From the NCBI RefSeq assembly GCF_036227125.1, contig NZ_CP109435.1:6386001-6450000 (forward strand): DNA of 64,000 nt, given 5' to 3'. Under the pieces are notes generated by a model. That model was not told the DNA's origin and searched no databases. It saw nothing but the letters and a program-made list of their open reading frames with translations. A program made the position numbers and the translations under genes. The stretch's first letter is position 1. Each line of letters begins with the position of its first letter. The stretch is from Streptomyces sp. NBC_01485 (GTDB lineage: Bacteria > Actinomycetota > Actinomycetes > Streptomycetales > Streptomycetaceae). This document shows, piece by piece, positions 9,558-18,595 of this stretch.

Positions 9558-10505
9558 TCAGAGCACCTTCTTGTCGGTCGTCGTCGTGCTGTCGGCCGGG
9601 TCGGCGGAGGGGTTCTCGCCGCCCTGGCCGGAAACGGCATTGTCCCCCGAGTCGGAGGGCTGCCCGGAACGCGCCTCCCATGCCTCCCCCGCCTCGTCGG
9701 CCACCGGGGGCCTGCGGAGCAGGGCTATCGAGCCGGAGATCGTCGTCGCCTTCAGTTTGCCGTTGCCCGCGCCCAGGCGGCCGGTGATGCGCTTGGCGCC
9801 CCACTGGCCGCTGACCCGGAGATCCTCGAACGCGTTGGAGACCGAGCCGCTGGCGGTGTTCGCCTCCACCTGCGCGTCCGCCGGGTGGGGCAGCCGGATG
9901 GCGATCTCGCCCGAGACGCTGGTCAGATCGATGCTCGCGGGGCGGCTCGCCGGATCGAGGTCGACGATCATCGACCCGCTCACCGAGTCGGCCTTCACGC
10001 AGGAGCCCGCCTCGACCACGGTCAGGTCGCCGGAGACGGAGTTGAAGCGCAGGTCGCCGGTGAGGGCCTGGGCCTCCAGATTCCCGGAGACGGTGTCCGC
10101 GCGGACCGGGCCGGCGAGACCCACCAGGGTCGTGTCCCCGTTGACCCCCTTCACCTCGGTGCGGCCGTCGATGCCGGAGATCACCGCCCCGGCGCTCACC
10201 ACGCCCACCTCCACGCGGGTGCCGGCCGGCACGGCGAGCGAGACGACGGCGCTGCGCCGCCAGCCCTTGCGGTCGAGCCACTTGAGGAAGCCCTTCCAGG
10301 GCAGGTCCTCGTACGCCACCGTCAGGTTTCCGTCGCGATGACTCACCACGAGCGGGGGGCCGTCGATCCGGGAGATCTCCAGGCGGGCGGGACCCTCCTC
10401 GGTGCCCACCACGTTCACGGTGCCGTCGACGATGCGTACGTGCAGTTCGCTCACGGGCTCGTCGAAGGAAAGCTTCCTCGGCTCGGCGACGGACCATTCG
10501 GACAT
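9558..10505 (-). CDS. DUF4097 (adhesin-like beta-helix) family protein
   Basis: 315 residues starting MSEWSVAEPRKLSFDEPV behind a perfect GGAGG. The body is a repeating parallel beta-structure (VSGDLTVVEAG, VSGSMIVDLD, VSGEIAIRL), typical of DUF4097, ending in a Ser/Asp-rich tail. No signal peptide or membrane helix is visible. In Firmicutes and actinobacteria this family is often encoded beside PadR regulators and envelope-stress genes. Here it precedes the PadR gene in one operon. The molecular function is unknown. Confidence 0.85.
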   Translation of the reverse strand: MSEWSVAEPRKLSFDEPVSELHVRIVDGTVNVVGTEEGPARLEISRIDGPPLVVSHRDGNLTVAYEDLPWKGFLKWLDRKGWRRSAVVSLAVPAGTRVEVGVVSAGAVISGIDGRTEVKGVNGDTTLVGLAGPVRADTVSGNLEAQALTGDLRFNSVSGDLTVVEAGSCVKADSVSGSMIVDLDPASRPASIDLTSVSGEIAIRLPHPADAQVEANTASGSVSNAFEDLRVSGQWGAKRITGRLGAGNGKLKATTISGSIALLRRPPVADEAGEAWEARSGQPSDSGDNAVSGQGGENPSADPADSTTTTDKKVL

Positions 10506-10540
10506 GGTGCGGACCTCCTCCACGACAGTGACACGACACG

Positions 10541-10575
10541 CCATATCGCGTCTTCCTGAAACACGATATATCGCG
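10541..10575 (-). promoter_or_regulatory. Candidate PadR operator / promoter region
   Basis: In very GC-rich DNA there is an AT-rich block: ATATCGCG at 10543-10550 repeated at 10568-10575, the second copy overlapping the perfect palindrome CGATATATCG (10564-10573). It sits 40-70 bp upstream of the DUF4097 start, the right place for an autoregulatory PadR operator. Binding is inferred. Confidence 0.6.
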
Positions 10576-10599
10576 GTCGTCGAAAGTCAAGACACACGA

Positions 10600-10628
10600 A
10601 AGGGGGCGTCCTGAGGGGACGCCCCCTT
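10600..10628 (-). terminator. Terminator hairpin downstream of DUF6104 gene
   Basis: AAGGGGGCGTCC pairs with GGACGCCCCCTT with a very short loop. It lies 34 bp after the stop of the 10662-10844 gene and before the promoter of the DUF4097 operon, insulating the two transcription units. Confidence 0.75.
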
Positions 10629-10661
10629 CTGGAACCGCAGAACCGCCGCGGCCCTGCCGGC

Positions 10662-10844
10662 CTACTCGTCGTCCTCGTCGTCGTCCAGGCGCGCCAGCCA
10701 CGTCGCCAGGCGCTCCACCGGCACCTCGAAGTCCGGGTTGAGGTCGACGAACGTCCGCAGTTGCTCGGCGAGCCACTCGAAGGTGACCGCCTCCTCGCCG
10801 CGCCGCTTCTCGAGTTCCTCGATTCCGCGATCGGTGAAGTACAT
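10662..10844 (-). CDS. Small conserved DUF6104-type protein (60 aa)
   Basis: 60 residues: MYFTDRGIEELEKRRGEE..., strongly acidic at the C-terminus (DDDEDDE). This is a widely conserved small Streptomyces protein of unknown function. The start ATG was chosen because the conserved N-terminus MYFTDRG begins there; the in-frame upstream extension is proline-rich and lacks a ribosome site. It is a single-gene unit divergent from the Trypco1 gene. No function is proposed. Confidence 0.8.
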   Translation of the reverse strand: MYFTDRGIEELEKRRGEEAVTFEWLAEQLRTFVDLNPDFEVPVERLATWLARLDDDEDDE

Positions 10845-11059
10845 GGATCGTGCTCCGTGGGTCGGTCGCAGGGATAGGCATCCCGCCTCGGGGGAAGGAC
10901 CCTTGTTCCTGCGAGGGGAGGGAGAGGTCCGCTCTCCGGTGAGGGAGGGGACAGGAAAAGGATAGGCGCAGGGGGACGGCGTCCCGCGGGCCGCCGGGAT
11001 CAAGGGGACCGGGCCCCACGGGACTGGGGCGACGGGGACTGGGACGACGGGGGAGTGTC

Positions 11060-11665
11060 ATGAGTGGTGAGGACGTGACGCGCGTGGCGCGCATCGCGCT
11101 GCCGGACGGGACGCCCGTGTGGGCGAGGATCTCGGGGGCCGGGGAGCTGGCCGCGCCGTCCGGACGGCTGTCGTACAGCGACACCGGGTTCGCCGAGCGG
11201 GTGGAGGCGAGCGTGGAGAGTCTGCACGCGCTCGTCACCGGGGTCGCGCGGTCGCTGGCGGAACCGCTGCGCGCGGTGCGGCCCGACGAGGTGAGCGTCG
11301 AGTTCGGCATCGAGCTGACCGCGAAGGCCGGGAAGGTCGTGGGCCTGCTCGCCGACGGCGAGGCCAAGGCCGGCATCACGGTCACCCTCACCTGGAACAG
11401 CGGCCCACCGGACCTCGACGCACCCCCGGCTCCCAACGTGCCCCCGGCTCCCGGCGCACCCCCGGGCCCCAGTGCACCCCCGGGCCCCAGCGCACCCATG
11501 GACCCCAACGCACCCACAGACCCCAGCGCGCCCCTGGACCCCGACGCGCCCCCGGGCCCCGGCGCATCATCGTCCGGCACCGGTGGCGGGCGACGCGCGG
11601 GCGCGTCCCCCGGCGCGCCGATGCACGGGGGCGTCGACGGCACCGCCGGTGGGGGCGGGGCGTGA
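11060..11665 (+). CDS. Trypsin-co-occurring domain 1 (Trypco1 / CU044_2847-like) protein
   Basis: 201 residues. The first about 115 form a Trypco1 domain: MSGEDVTRVARIALPDGTPV, then VSVEFGIELTAKAGKVVGLLADGEAKAGITVTLTW. A low-complexity tail follows of PGPSAPPGP/APMDPNAP-type Pro-Ala-Asp repeats. Trypco1 proteins accompany trypsin-like proteases in actinobacterial conflict-type operons, and here the stop overlaps the GTG start of exactly such a protease (GTGA). A GGGGGAG ribosome site precedes the ATG. It is probably a partner or adaptor of the protease; no enzymatic motif is seen. Confidence 0.85.
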   Translation: MSGEDVTRVARIALPDGTPVWARISGAGELAAPSGRLSYSDTGFAERVEASVESLHALVTGVARSLAEPLRAVRPDEVSVEFGIELTAKAGKVVGLLADGEAKAGITVTLTWNSGPPDLDAPPAPNVPPAPGAPPGPSAPPGPSAPMDPNAPTDPSAPLDPDAPPGPGASSSGTGGGRRAGASPGAPMHGGVDGTAGGGGA

Positions 11666-14016
11666 CGGGCGGGCACGCCCCGGGCGCATCGAACACGTTC
11701 GATGCGGCCCGCCGTGCGCTGCGTGGACTCGTCGTGGCGGCGACCGTGCGCATTCATCGCCCGGTGGTCGGGTATGCCCTGGAGGAGCCCGGCACGTTCC
11801 TCGGGAGCGGCTTCTTCATCGCCCCGAACTGGGTTCTGACCTGCGCACATGTTGCCTGCGGCGGGGAGGGGGGCGAGGTCGCGGTGGTGTACGAGACAGC
11901 GCCGGGGCGAGGCACGTCGACCGCGCCCGGCAGGGTGGTGGCGACACTCCCCGACCACGCCGACCACACCGGACGGACCGACCACACCGGCTGGGCCGAC
12001 GGCCGCGCCGTACCGGTGGCCGGCAACTGGCCGGCCCCGGACCTCGCCCTGGTCCAGTTGACCGAACCCGTCGACGACCACGAGTGCGTGTACGTCTCCG
12101 AGCGCCCGGCCGCCTATTACGGCGAGGGCCGGGTGCTGTACGCCGGCTGGACCGAGAACGAGGGCCGCTTACAGGTCATGGACGGCACGCTCACCGTGCA
12201 GGGCACCATCGGCGGCTGGTCCTCGGACGTGCAGATGCGGCTGGGCGACAACGACCTGCCGTACGGCGTCTCGGGCGGCCCGGTGATCGACCCCGTGCGC
12301 GGCGAGGTGATCGGCGTCCTGAAGGCGCGCTCGGACCACCGGCCCGGCGGCACGTCCACCGGGATCGAGCAGTTGCGCACCCTGCGGGTGCCCGCGGAGA
12401 CGGTGCCGGCCGAGCACAGCGACCTCTACCAGGCGGTCTTCCACGCGCACGACCGCTACCACCGCGACCGGCAGCGCCACCCGGCCTCCCGGCGTCAGAC
12501 CTGGACCGACGTACAGGGCAGGCTCGGCGCGCGGCCGGGCCGCACCCTCAGTCCGGACGAGCGGATCCAACTGCTGGGCCGGCTCGCCGAACTCCCGCCG
12601 CCCGAGAGCACCCGCGGCCTGCTGGACATCCTCGACTCGCTCCCGGACCTCCAGGCCCCGACGCCGCTGCCCGCACCGCGCGGCTGGCGCGACGGCCTCG
12701 GGGCGCTGTACGAGAGCGCGAGTGACGACGGGGCGCTGGAGCTCGTACTCGACTACGCGATGCTGGCGATGTCGGCGCCGCGCCCGTTCGTCGTGCCCAG
12801 CACCCCGGACGCGGAGAAGGCGCTGTGGGTGTGGGTGTGGCAGGCCGCGCAGCGGCTCAGCGCCCGCTACCGGGCCGGCCTCGCCGAGCAGCGCGTCGAA
12901 CGGCTGCGCCAACGGGACGAGGCCGAGCAGCAGGCGGAGCACCGGACCGGGCACGACGCCCCCGACACGGTCTCCGGTACGCCCGGCAAACCCGGCAGGC
13001 GCAAGCAGCACCGGCGGCAGCACCGCCGTACCGCGGCCGACGCACGCGCGCGTGCCCGTGCCGTCGGCAGTGCGGCCCGGCCGTCCGCCCTGCTCGAACT
13101 GGTGCGGCGCGGCTGGGAGCCGGACCGCTGCGACTGGTCGGTGTCCGTGGCCGCGCCCGGCGGTGAGGCGGTCCGGCTGCACGAGGCCGAGCGCACGCCC
13201 CTGGCCGACCTGCCCGCCCACGTCGCCGGCCCGCTCGCGGAGGCCTTCCGGCACTGCGACGAGCCCGGCCGGCCCGCGCTCCTCCAGGTGGCGCTGCCCC
13301 ACGCGCTGCTCGGCCTGGAGGTGGACACCTGGCAACTCCCCACCGACAACGAGCCGTTGGGCACCCTGCGGCCGGTCGTCGTGCGCTGCGCCGACCGCGA
13401 CCGGCTGCCCGACGAGGCGTTCGGCGCGTACGACACGACGGCACGCTTCGCCCTGTACGAGAGCGAGAGCGAGGACGAGGACGAAGACGAAGACGAGGCC
13501 CGCTCAGAGGACGCCGCCGACGACATGAACGACTCCGACGACGACATGGACGACGTGGACGCGGAGCGCCGCGCCCGCTGGCGCTGGCTGCACGCGCACC
13601 GTGCGAAGGCCGAAGTCCTGGACTGCGACGAGGGGTTGCGCAAACCCGTGCCGACCGTGGAGCAGTTGCGCGCCCTGTCGCACGGCACCGTCCCGGTGCT
13701 CTGCCGGTACGGCGATCTCCGGTACGAGGACGACGCGGAGGCGCTCGCCCGGATCGTGCTCGGCGGCTACGGCGTGGCGCTGTGGCGCAGGCGGCGCGGC
13801 CGGCCCGACGCCGTGTGCGGGGAGTTCCACCGCGGCACGATCGACGAGATCGCCGAACCGCCCAGCGCCCAGCACCTCCCCGAGGCCGTGCACGATCTCC
13901 GGATGCGGCTGCGCGCGGGCCGCACCGAGTCCTTCTGGGCGGACGGTGTGGCCCTGCTGTACGACGATCCGCACCAGCCCCTCCCCGGAACCGGCGACCT
14001 GCTGGAGGCCCCGTGA
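11662..14016 (+). CDS. Trypsin-like serine protease with large C-terminal (VMAP-C-like) region
   Basis: 784 residues. The trypsin-like domain (about 20-250) carries a full triad: His63 (LTCAH), Asp127 (APDLAL) and Ser204 (GVSGGPV). A bacterial-death-effector-like middle (RIQLLGRLAELPPPESTRGLLDIL), an Arg-rich linker and a C-terminal domain follow, the latter resembling the vWA-MoxR-associated VMAP C-terminal region. A very acidic stretch (residues about 604-632, EDEDEDEDE) lies within it. No signal peptide: a cytoplasmic protease. Codon 170 is TTA (12169-12171), pointing to bldA control. The start GTG overlaps the Trypco1 stop. It likely acts as the proteolytic effector with the MoxR and vWA proteins. 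Confidence 0.85.
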   Translation: MTGGHAPGASNTFDAARRALRGLVVAATVRIHRPVVGYALEEPGTFLGSGFFIAPNWVLTCAHVACGGEGGEVAVVYETAPGRGTSTAPGRVVATLPDHADHTGRTDHTGWADGRAVPVAGNWPAPDLALVQLTEPVDDHECVYVSERPAAYYGEGRVLYAGWTENEGRLQVMDGTLTVQGTIGGWSSDVQMRLGDNDLPYGVSGGPVIDPVRGEVIGVLKARSDHRPGGTSTGIEQLRTLRVPAETVPAEHSDLYQAVFHAHDRYHRDRQRHPASRRQTWTDVQGRLGARPGRTLSPDERIQLLGRLAELPPPESTRGLLDILDSLPDLQAPTPLPAPRGWRDGLGALYESASDDGALELVLDYAMLAMSAPRPFVVPSTPDAEKALWVWVWQAAQRLSARYRAGLAEQRVERLRQRDEAEQQAEHRTGHDAPDTVSGTPGKPGRRKQHRRQHRRTAADARARARAVGSAARPSALLELVRRGWEPDRCDWSVSVAAPGGEAVRLHEAERTPLADLPAHVAGPLAEAFRHCDEPGRPALLQVALPHALLGLEVDTWQLPTDNEPLGTLRPVVVRCADRDRLPDEAFGAYDTTARFALYESESEDEDEDEDEARSEDAADDMNDSDDDMDDVDAERRARWRWLHAHRAKAEVLDCDEGLRKPVPTVEQLRALSHGTVPVLCRYGDLRYEDDAEALARIVLGGYGVALWRRRRGRPDAVCGEFHRGTIDEIAEPPSAQHLPEAVHDLRMRLRAGRTESFWADGVALLYDDPHQPLPGTGDLLEAP

Positions 14017-14079
14017 ACCCGCCCGCCCGCAGGGCTTGTCGGCGGTCTGGGCCCCTTACCCAGGCACCCCAGGATGGAT

Positions 14080-14094
14080 AACGTGATGCACGTT
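14080..14094 (+). promoter_or_regulatory. Perfect inverted repeat AACGTG-ATG-CACGTT upstream of MoxR gene
   Basis: A 6-3-6 inverted repeat in the 118-bp gap between the protease and MoxR genes, about 40 bp upstream of the MoxR start. It may be an operator for a second transcription start in the locus. No regulator is known. Confidence 0.45.
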
Positions 14095-14134
14095 CGGACG
14101 GCCGTGGCGGTGGACGAGTGACGAGGACCGGATC

Positions 14135-15157
14135 ATGACCGAATCCAGTGAGTGGCTCATCTACCGAGGCGCCGGCGAACCGCACGACGGTCTGGAGCGG
14201 CTGCCCGACCCGCCTCCCTGGCGGGACTTCACCAGCCGTGACGCGGCCGGGTCCGGCGACGGCTCCCAGGACCGCAGGCTCGGCGCGCACCGGCATCTGG
14301 CGGAACTGCACCGGCCGGGCGCCGAGGAGCTGGAGATGATCAACGCGGCGCTCTATCTGCGCCGCCCCCTGCTCGTCACGGGCAGCCCCGGCGCGGGCAA
14401 GAGCACGCTCGCGCACTCGGTGGCGTACGAACTCGGCCTGGGCAGCGTGCTGCGCTGGTCCGTCGTCAGCCGTTCCGCGCTCCAGGACGGGCTCTACCAC
14501 TACGACGCGATCGCCCGGCTGCAGGACGTGCAGATCGCCGCGCAGGGCGGGTTCGGGTCGGCGGCGGGTCTGCCGGGCGCGGTCGAGGGCATCGGCAGCT
14601 ACATCCGGCTGGGCCCGCTCGGCACCGCGCTGCTGCCCTCCGACACCCCGCGCGTGCTGCTCATCGACGAGCTGGACAAGAGCGACATCGACCTGCCCAA
14701 CGACCTGCTGAACGTCCTGGAGGAGGGCGAGTTCGCGATCCCCGAGCTGGAGCGGATCGCCGACCGGCTGCCGGGCGGCGAGGCGGAGGTGCTGACCGCC
14801 GACGGGGTGAAGGTCCGGGTGCGCGACGGCCGGGTGCGCTGCCGCGCCTTCCCGTTCGTGGTGCTCACCAGCAACGGGGAGCGCGACTTCCCGGCCCCGC
14901 TGATGCGCCGGTGCATCCACCTGGAGCTGGGGCGCCCCGACCACAACCGGCTCGCCACCTTCGTCCGCGCGCATCTCGGTGCCGAGGCGGCGCGCGCCGG
15001 GGACGATCTGATCACCCGGTTCCTGGAGCGCTCGCGCAGTGAACTCCTGGCGGCGGACCAGTTGTTGAACGCGATCTACCTCACCGACGCGGCCGCGCCG
15101 CCCAGTCGTGACCGCCTGGCCGACCTGCTCATCCAGCGACTCGACCGCCCGAGGTGA
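14135..15157 (+). CDS. MoxR-family AAA+ ATPase
   Basis: 340 residues. Walker A is GSPGAGKS (83-90), Walker B VLLIDELDKS, followed by LPNDLLNVLEEGEF and a sensor segment FVVLTSNGERDFPAPLMRRC. This is the MoxR architecture, a chaperone-like ATPase that usually works with a vWA-domain protein, and the next gene, 7 bp downstream, encodes one. The N-terminal 60 residues are specific to this subgroup. Expected role: ATP-driven remodelling or activation of partners in the Fxs locus. Confidence 0.9.
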   Translation: MTESSEWLIYRGAGEPHDGLERLPDPPPWRDFTSRDAAGSGDGSQDRRLGAHRHLAELHRPGAEELEMINAALYLRRPLLVTGSPGAGKSTLAHSVAYELGLGSVLRWSVVSRSALQDGLYHYDAIARLQDVQIAAQGGFGSAAGLPGAVEGIGSYIRLGPLGTALLPSDTPRVLLIDELDKSDIDLPNDLLNVLEEGEFAIPELERIADRLPGGEAEVLTADGVKVRVRDGRVRCRAFPFVVLTSNGERDFPAPLMRRCIHLELGRPDHNRLATFVRAHLGAEAARAGDDLITRFLERSRSELLAADQLLNAIYLTDAAAPPSRDRLADLLIQRLDRPR

Positions 15158-15164
15158 GGGCCTG

Positions 15165-18100
15165 ATGCCCGACGCAGCGGCCCGCCACGGCCCCGTCCCG
15201 CCCGACGGGCACCGCCCCGACCCCCCGGCCTCGGCGGCGCGCGTCGGCGACCCGCTCGCCGAGCTCGTCGCGCGGCTGCGTGACGTCGGACTCGATCCCG
15301 ACGTACCGCAGTTGTGCGACGCGTTGTGGCTGGCCCGGTGGACCCGGCCGGTGGTGGACGACCCGCACCCCGAGGACCCGCCCGCCGGATCCGGATCCGG
15401 CGACCGCCCCGTGCCCCGGCTCGACGGCTCGCACGGCAGGAACGGGGTCGCGCAGCCCGGGAGCGAGCGGCCCGAACCGCCCGCGCCGGACGTGGCGGCC
15501 GACGGGCGGGTGAGCCTGTACCCGGTGCCGCAGGACGGCGCGCCCCGGGCCCGTGGCGCGGGCCGGGCCGCCGCGCTGCCGGTGGGCGTGCCCGCCGCCC
15601 CCGCGCTGCCCTCGCCGCTCGAACTCCAGCGCGCATTAAGGCGGTTGCAGCGCTACCGCAGCCCCGCGCCGCCGCTGCGCACGGAGTTGGACGAGACGGC
15701 GACGGCGGAGCGCAGCGCGCAGGCGGGCGGCCTGATCCTGCCCGTCCACCGCGCCGTCACGCGGGGCGACGCCCGGCTGCAACTGGTCCTGGACGCCTCG
15801 TCGTCGATGCGCGTGTGGGACCGGCTCTTCGTCGAACTCCAGCAGGTTTTCGGCCAGTTGGGCGCCTTCTCCGACATCCAGGTCAGCCATCTGCACCAGG
15901 GCCCGGACGGCGATCCGGCCGTCAGCCGCAGCCCCGACGCGTACGCGGCGCCGCTGCACTCCGTGGACCGGCTCAGCGACCCCACCGGCCGCCGGATCGT
16001 CCTGGTCGTCAGCGACTGCGCGGGCCCCCTGTGGCACAGCGGCCACGCGCACCGCCTGCTGCACCAGCTCTCCCGGCAGGGCCCGGTCGCCGTGCTCCAG
16101 CCGCTCCCGCAGCGCCTGTGGAACCGCACCCGACTCCCCGTGATCTTCTGCGAGTTGAGCCGTGGCGAGACCCTCGGCGGGGCGTCCGCGCTGCGCGTGC
16201 GCACCCCGGCCGGGATCCCCGCCGAGGCCCGCAGGGGAGCGCTGCCCGTGCCGGTGCTGCCGCCCGAGCCGGTGGCCCTCGGCGCCTGGGCGAGGCTGCT
16301 GTCCGGGGCCGGCGCCGGGCCCGTACCGGGCGCGGTGGGCTGGGTGCGCGCCGACCAGCCGCCCGCCCCCGCCGTGCGCGCGGACCGGCGGCGCACGCCG
16401 TTCGAGCGGGTCAGCAGGTTCAGCTCCAGCGCCTCGTCGGCCGCCGGACGCCTCGCCGTCTACCTGGCAGCCGCCCCCCTGTGCCTGCCCGTGATGCAGC
16501 TCGTGCAGCGCACGATGCTGCCCGACTCCGGGCCCGCCGAACTCGCCGAGGTGCTGGTCGGCGGCCTCGTCACGCGCGCCTCGGAGGAGTACTCGGGCGA
16601 CGGCGCCCAGTGGTACCGCATCGAGCCGGACGTCCGCGACGCCCTGCTGTCCCGGCTCGGCCGCGACGAGGCCATGCTCGTGCTCAAGCACTGCTCGGAG
16701 TACATCGAGCTGCGCTTCGGCAAGGGCGGCCCCAACTTCCCGGCCCTCGCCCTGGCCCAGCTCGGCGACGGCGGCGCGGGCCGCCCCTACGCGCCCGCCG
16801 CCCGCACCCCGGACAACGGCGAAAACGGATACCGCAGGGACAACGGGGACAACGGCGGCCATGGCGGGGAGGCCCCCGTGCCGCAGCCGTTCGCCGAGGT
16901 CGCCGCACGGGTCCTGCGCCGGTTCATGCCGCTGCCCGAGCAGTTCGAGACGCCCGTCGGCCGCACCGGACCGGGGCAGACCACGGACCGGCCGACGCAC
17001 CAGGCGGTCCGCCGGGCCCGCGCCCTGATCGAACGCTTCGACGCCGAGGGCATGATCCAGGACGCCATCGACGCGGTGCAGTTGCTGCGCGGCGCCACCG
17101 AACACGAACGGCCCGCCGGCGCGGACCCCGAGCTGTGGGCCGAGTACGCGCACTGCACCCTGCGCCTGTGGGAGGTGCAGGGCGGCGACGACCTCCTCCA
17201 AGAAGCCGAGGCGGCCGCCGAACGGGCCACCGCGCACCCGCGCCGGCTGCGCGAACGAGCCGTCCTGGCAAGGGTGTTGCACGCGGCGGCCACCGACCGC
17301 AGACGGCGCGGCGACCGGACCGGCGCGCTGGACCTGCTGCGCCGCGCCGACCGCGAGTACGCCGTCGCCTGCGGGGCACCCGACCTCGACGAGAAGCAGG
17401 CGCTGAAACTCACCCTGGAGCGGGTGCGCGCCCTGGAGGCGCAGTGGCGGCTCGGCGGGGACAGCGCGCTGCTCCAGGGCGCCGTCGGCATGCTGGAGGC
17501 CTTCGCCGACGTCTGGCCCGACCGGCGGCTGCGCCCGCCCGAACTCCCCCTGGAACACGGCCGGATCCTGCTGCGCCTCTCCGGCGCCACCGCCGACCCC
17601 GTACAGGCCCGCCTCTACGCCGAGCAGGGCGCGCAGTCGCTGCGCAACGCCCTGGACACCGCCCCGGAGCCGTACACCGCCGAGTCGGCACGCGCGCGCG
17701 TGCGCATCCTCATCGACCTGGTCGACGCGCTGCTCCAGGCGGGCGGCCCGCTGGACGACGCCCAGGCCCGGGTCGACGAGGCCCTCGCCCTGGTGCGCGA
17801 ACAGGGCCGGCGGGCGGCGCTGCTGGCGCGGGCCGGCCGGATCGCCGTCGCCCGCCACGCCGAGTCGGGCGAACCGGCGGAGCTGGAGACGGCCGCGGAG
17901 CGCTTCGCGCAGGCCGCCCAGCGCATGTCCCGGGACGCGCCCGCGCACGCCGACGTCCTCGCCGAATGGGGCGAGGCGCTGCTGCGGCTGGCCGGGCTGC
18001 AGTCCGGGCCGCGCGCGCAGGGCACGCTGTCCCGGGCGATCCGCGTCCTGCGGGACTGCCGGATGGAGACCCCGGCGGGCAGCCGCCAGGTCGCCCACCG

Positions 18101-18575
18101 GCTGCTGCTGCTCGGGCGCGCGCTGATGCTGCGCTACCGGGCGCGCGGGGACCGCGTCGACCTGCGCGAGGCCGAGCACCTCTTCGGCCTCGCGGCGGCC
18201 GAGGCGGACGATGATCCGCTGCTGGCCGCCCGCTGCCGACTGGACCTCGGCCAGGTCCAGTTCGAGGCCTACCGCAGCCTGCGCCGCCCGGCCCGCCTCG
18301 ACCTCGCCGTCGACGCGTTCCGCGACGCGACGGAGGCCGCCCGGGAGGCGGAGGGCGTGGCCGAGACCGAGCACCGGCGGCAGGAGGCCGTCGAACTGTG
18401 CGCGCAGGCGCACCACTGGCGGGGTATGTCCTATGAAGCGGCGGCCCGGCCGCGCGCCGCCCGGGAGGCGTACCGCCTGGCCCGCACGGAGTGGTCGCGG
18501 CTGCCGGACGACTACGTGAGCACGGGCGAGCCGACGGCGGAGCAGACGGCTCAGCGGCTGACCGAGCTGGGGTGA
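15165..18575 (+). CDS. SAV_2336-type vWA-like protein with TPR-like C-terminal half
   Basis: 1136 residues. After a Pro-rich N-terminus, a vWA-like domain shows the MIDAS motif DASSS (Asp210, Ser212, Ser214) and continues through RRIVLVVSDCAG. The middle (about 400-560) resembles the SAV_2336 N-terminal-related domain. The C-terminal half (about 600-1130) is Ala/Arg/Glu-rich helical repeats like TPRs. It is the natural vWA partner of the MoxR ATPase encoded immediately upstream. Codon 158 is TTA (15636-15638), suggesting bldA-dependent translation. The ATG was chosen for its position 7 bp after the MoxR stop. The precursor peptide gene follows after 20 bp. Confidence 0.85.
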   Translation: MPDAAARHGPVPPDGHRPDPPASAARVGDPLAELVARLRDVGLDPDVPQLCDALWLARWTRPVVDDPHPEDPPAGSGSGDRPVPRLDGSHGRNGVAQPGSERPEPPAPDVAADGRVSLYPVPQDGAPRARGAGRAAALPVGVPAAPALPSPLELQRALRRLQRYRSPAPPLRTELDETATAERSAQAGGLILPVHRAVTRGDARLQLVLDASSSMRVWDRLFVELQQVFGQLGAFSDIQVSHLHQGPDGDPAVSRSPDAYAAPLHSVDRLSDPTGRRIVLVVSDCAGPLWHSGHAHRLLHQLSRQGPVAVLQPLPQRLWNRTRLPVIFCELSRGETLGGASALRVRTPAGIPAEARRGALPVPVLPPEPVALGAWARLLSGAGAGPVPGAVGWVRADQPPAPAVRADRRRTPFERVSRFSSSASSAAGRLAVYLAAAPLCLPVMQLVQRTMLPDSGPAELAEVLVGGLVTRASEEYSGDGAQWYRIEPDVRDALLSRLGRDEAMLVLKHCSEYIELRFGKGGPNFPALALAQLGDGGAGRPYAPAARTPDNGENGYRRDNGDNGGHGGEAPVPQPFAEVAARVLRRFMPLPEQFETPVGRTGPGQTTDRPTHQAVRRARALIERFDAEGMIQDAIDAVQLLRGATEHERPAGADPELWAEYAHCTLRLWEVQGGDDLLQEAEAAAERATAHPRRLRERAVLARVLHAAATDRRRRGDRTGALDLLRRADREYAVACGAPDLDEKQALKLTLERVRALEAQWRLGGDSALLQGAVGMLEAFADVWPDRRLRPPELPLEHGRILLRLSGATADPVQARLYAEQGAQSLRNALDTAPEPYTAESARARVRILIDLVDALLQAGGPLDDAQARVDEALALVREQGRRAALLARAGRIAVARHAESGEPAELETAAERFAQAAQRMSRDAPAHADVLAEWGEALLRLAGLQSGPRAQGTLSRAIRVLRDCRMETPAGSRQVAHRLLLLGRALMLRYRARGDRVDLREAEHLFGLAAAEADDDPLLAARCRLDLGQVQFEAYRSLRRPARLDLAVDAFRDATEAAREAEGVAETEHRRQEAVELCAQAHHWRGMSYEAAARPRAAREAYRLARTEWSRLPDDYVSTGEPTAEQTAQRLTELG

Positions 18576-18595
18576 GAGAGCGAGAGGGGAACGGG

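Noticed and set aside
11119..11661. Upstream extension of the protease frame as a signal or pro-region
   Set aside because: It is antiparallel in frame with the Trypco1 gene, Arg-rich and without a start signal; the GTGA overlap gives the better start.
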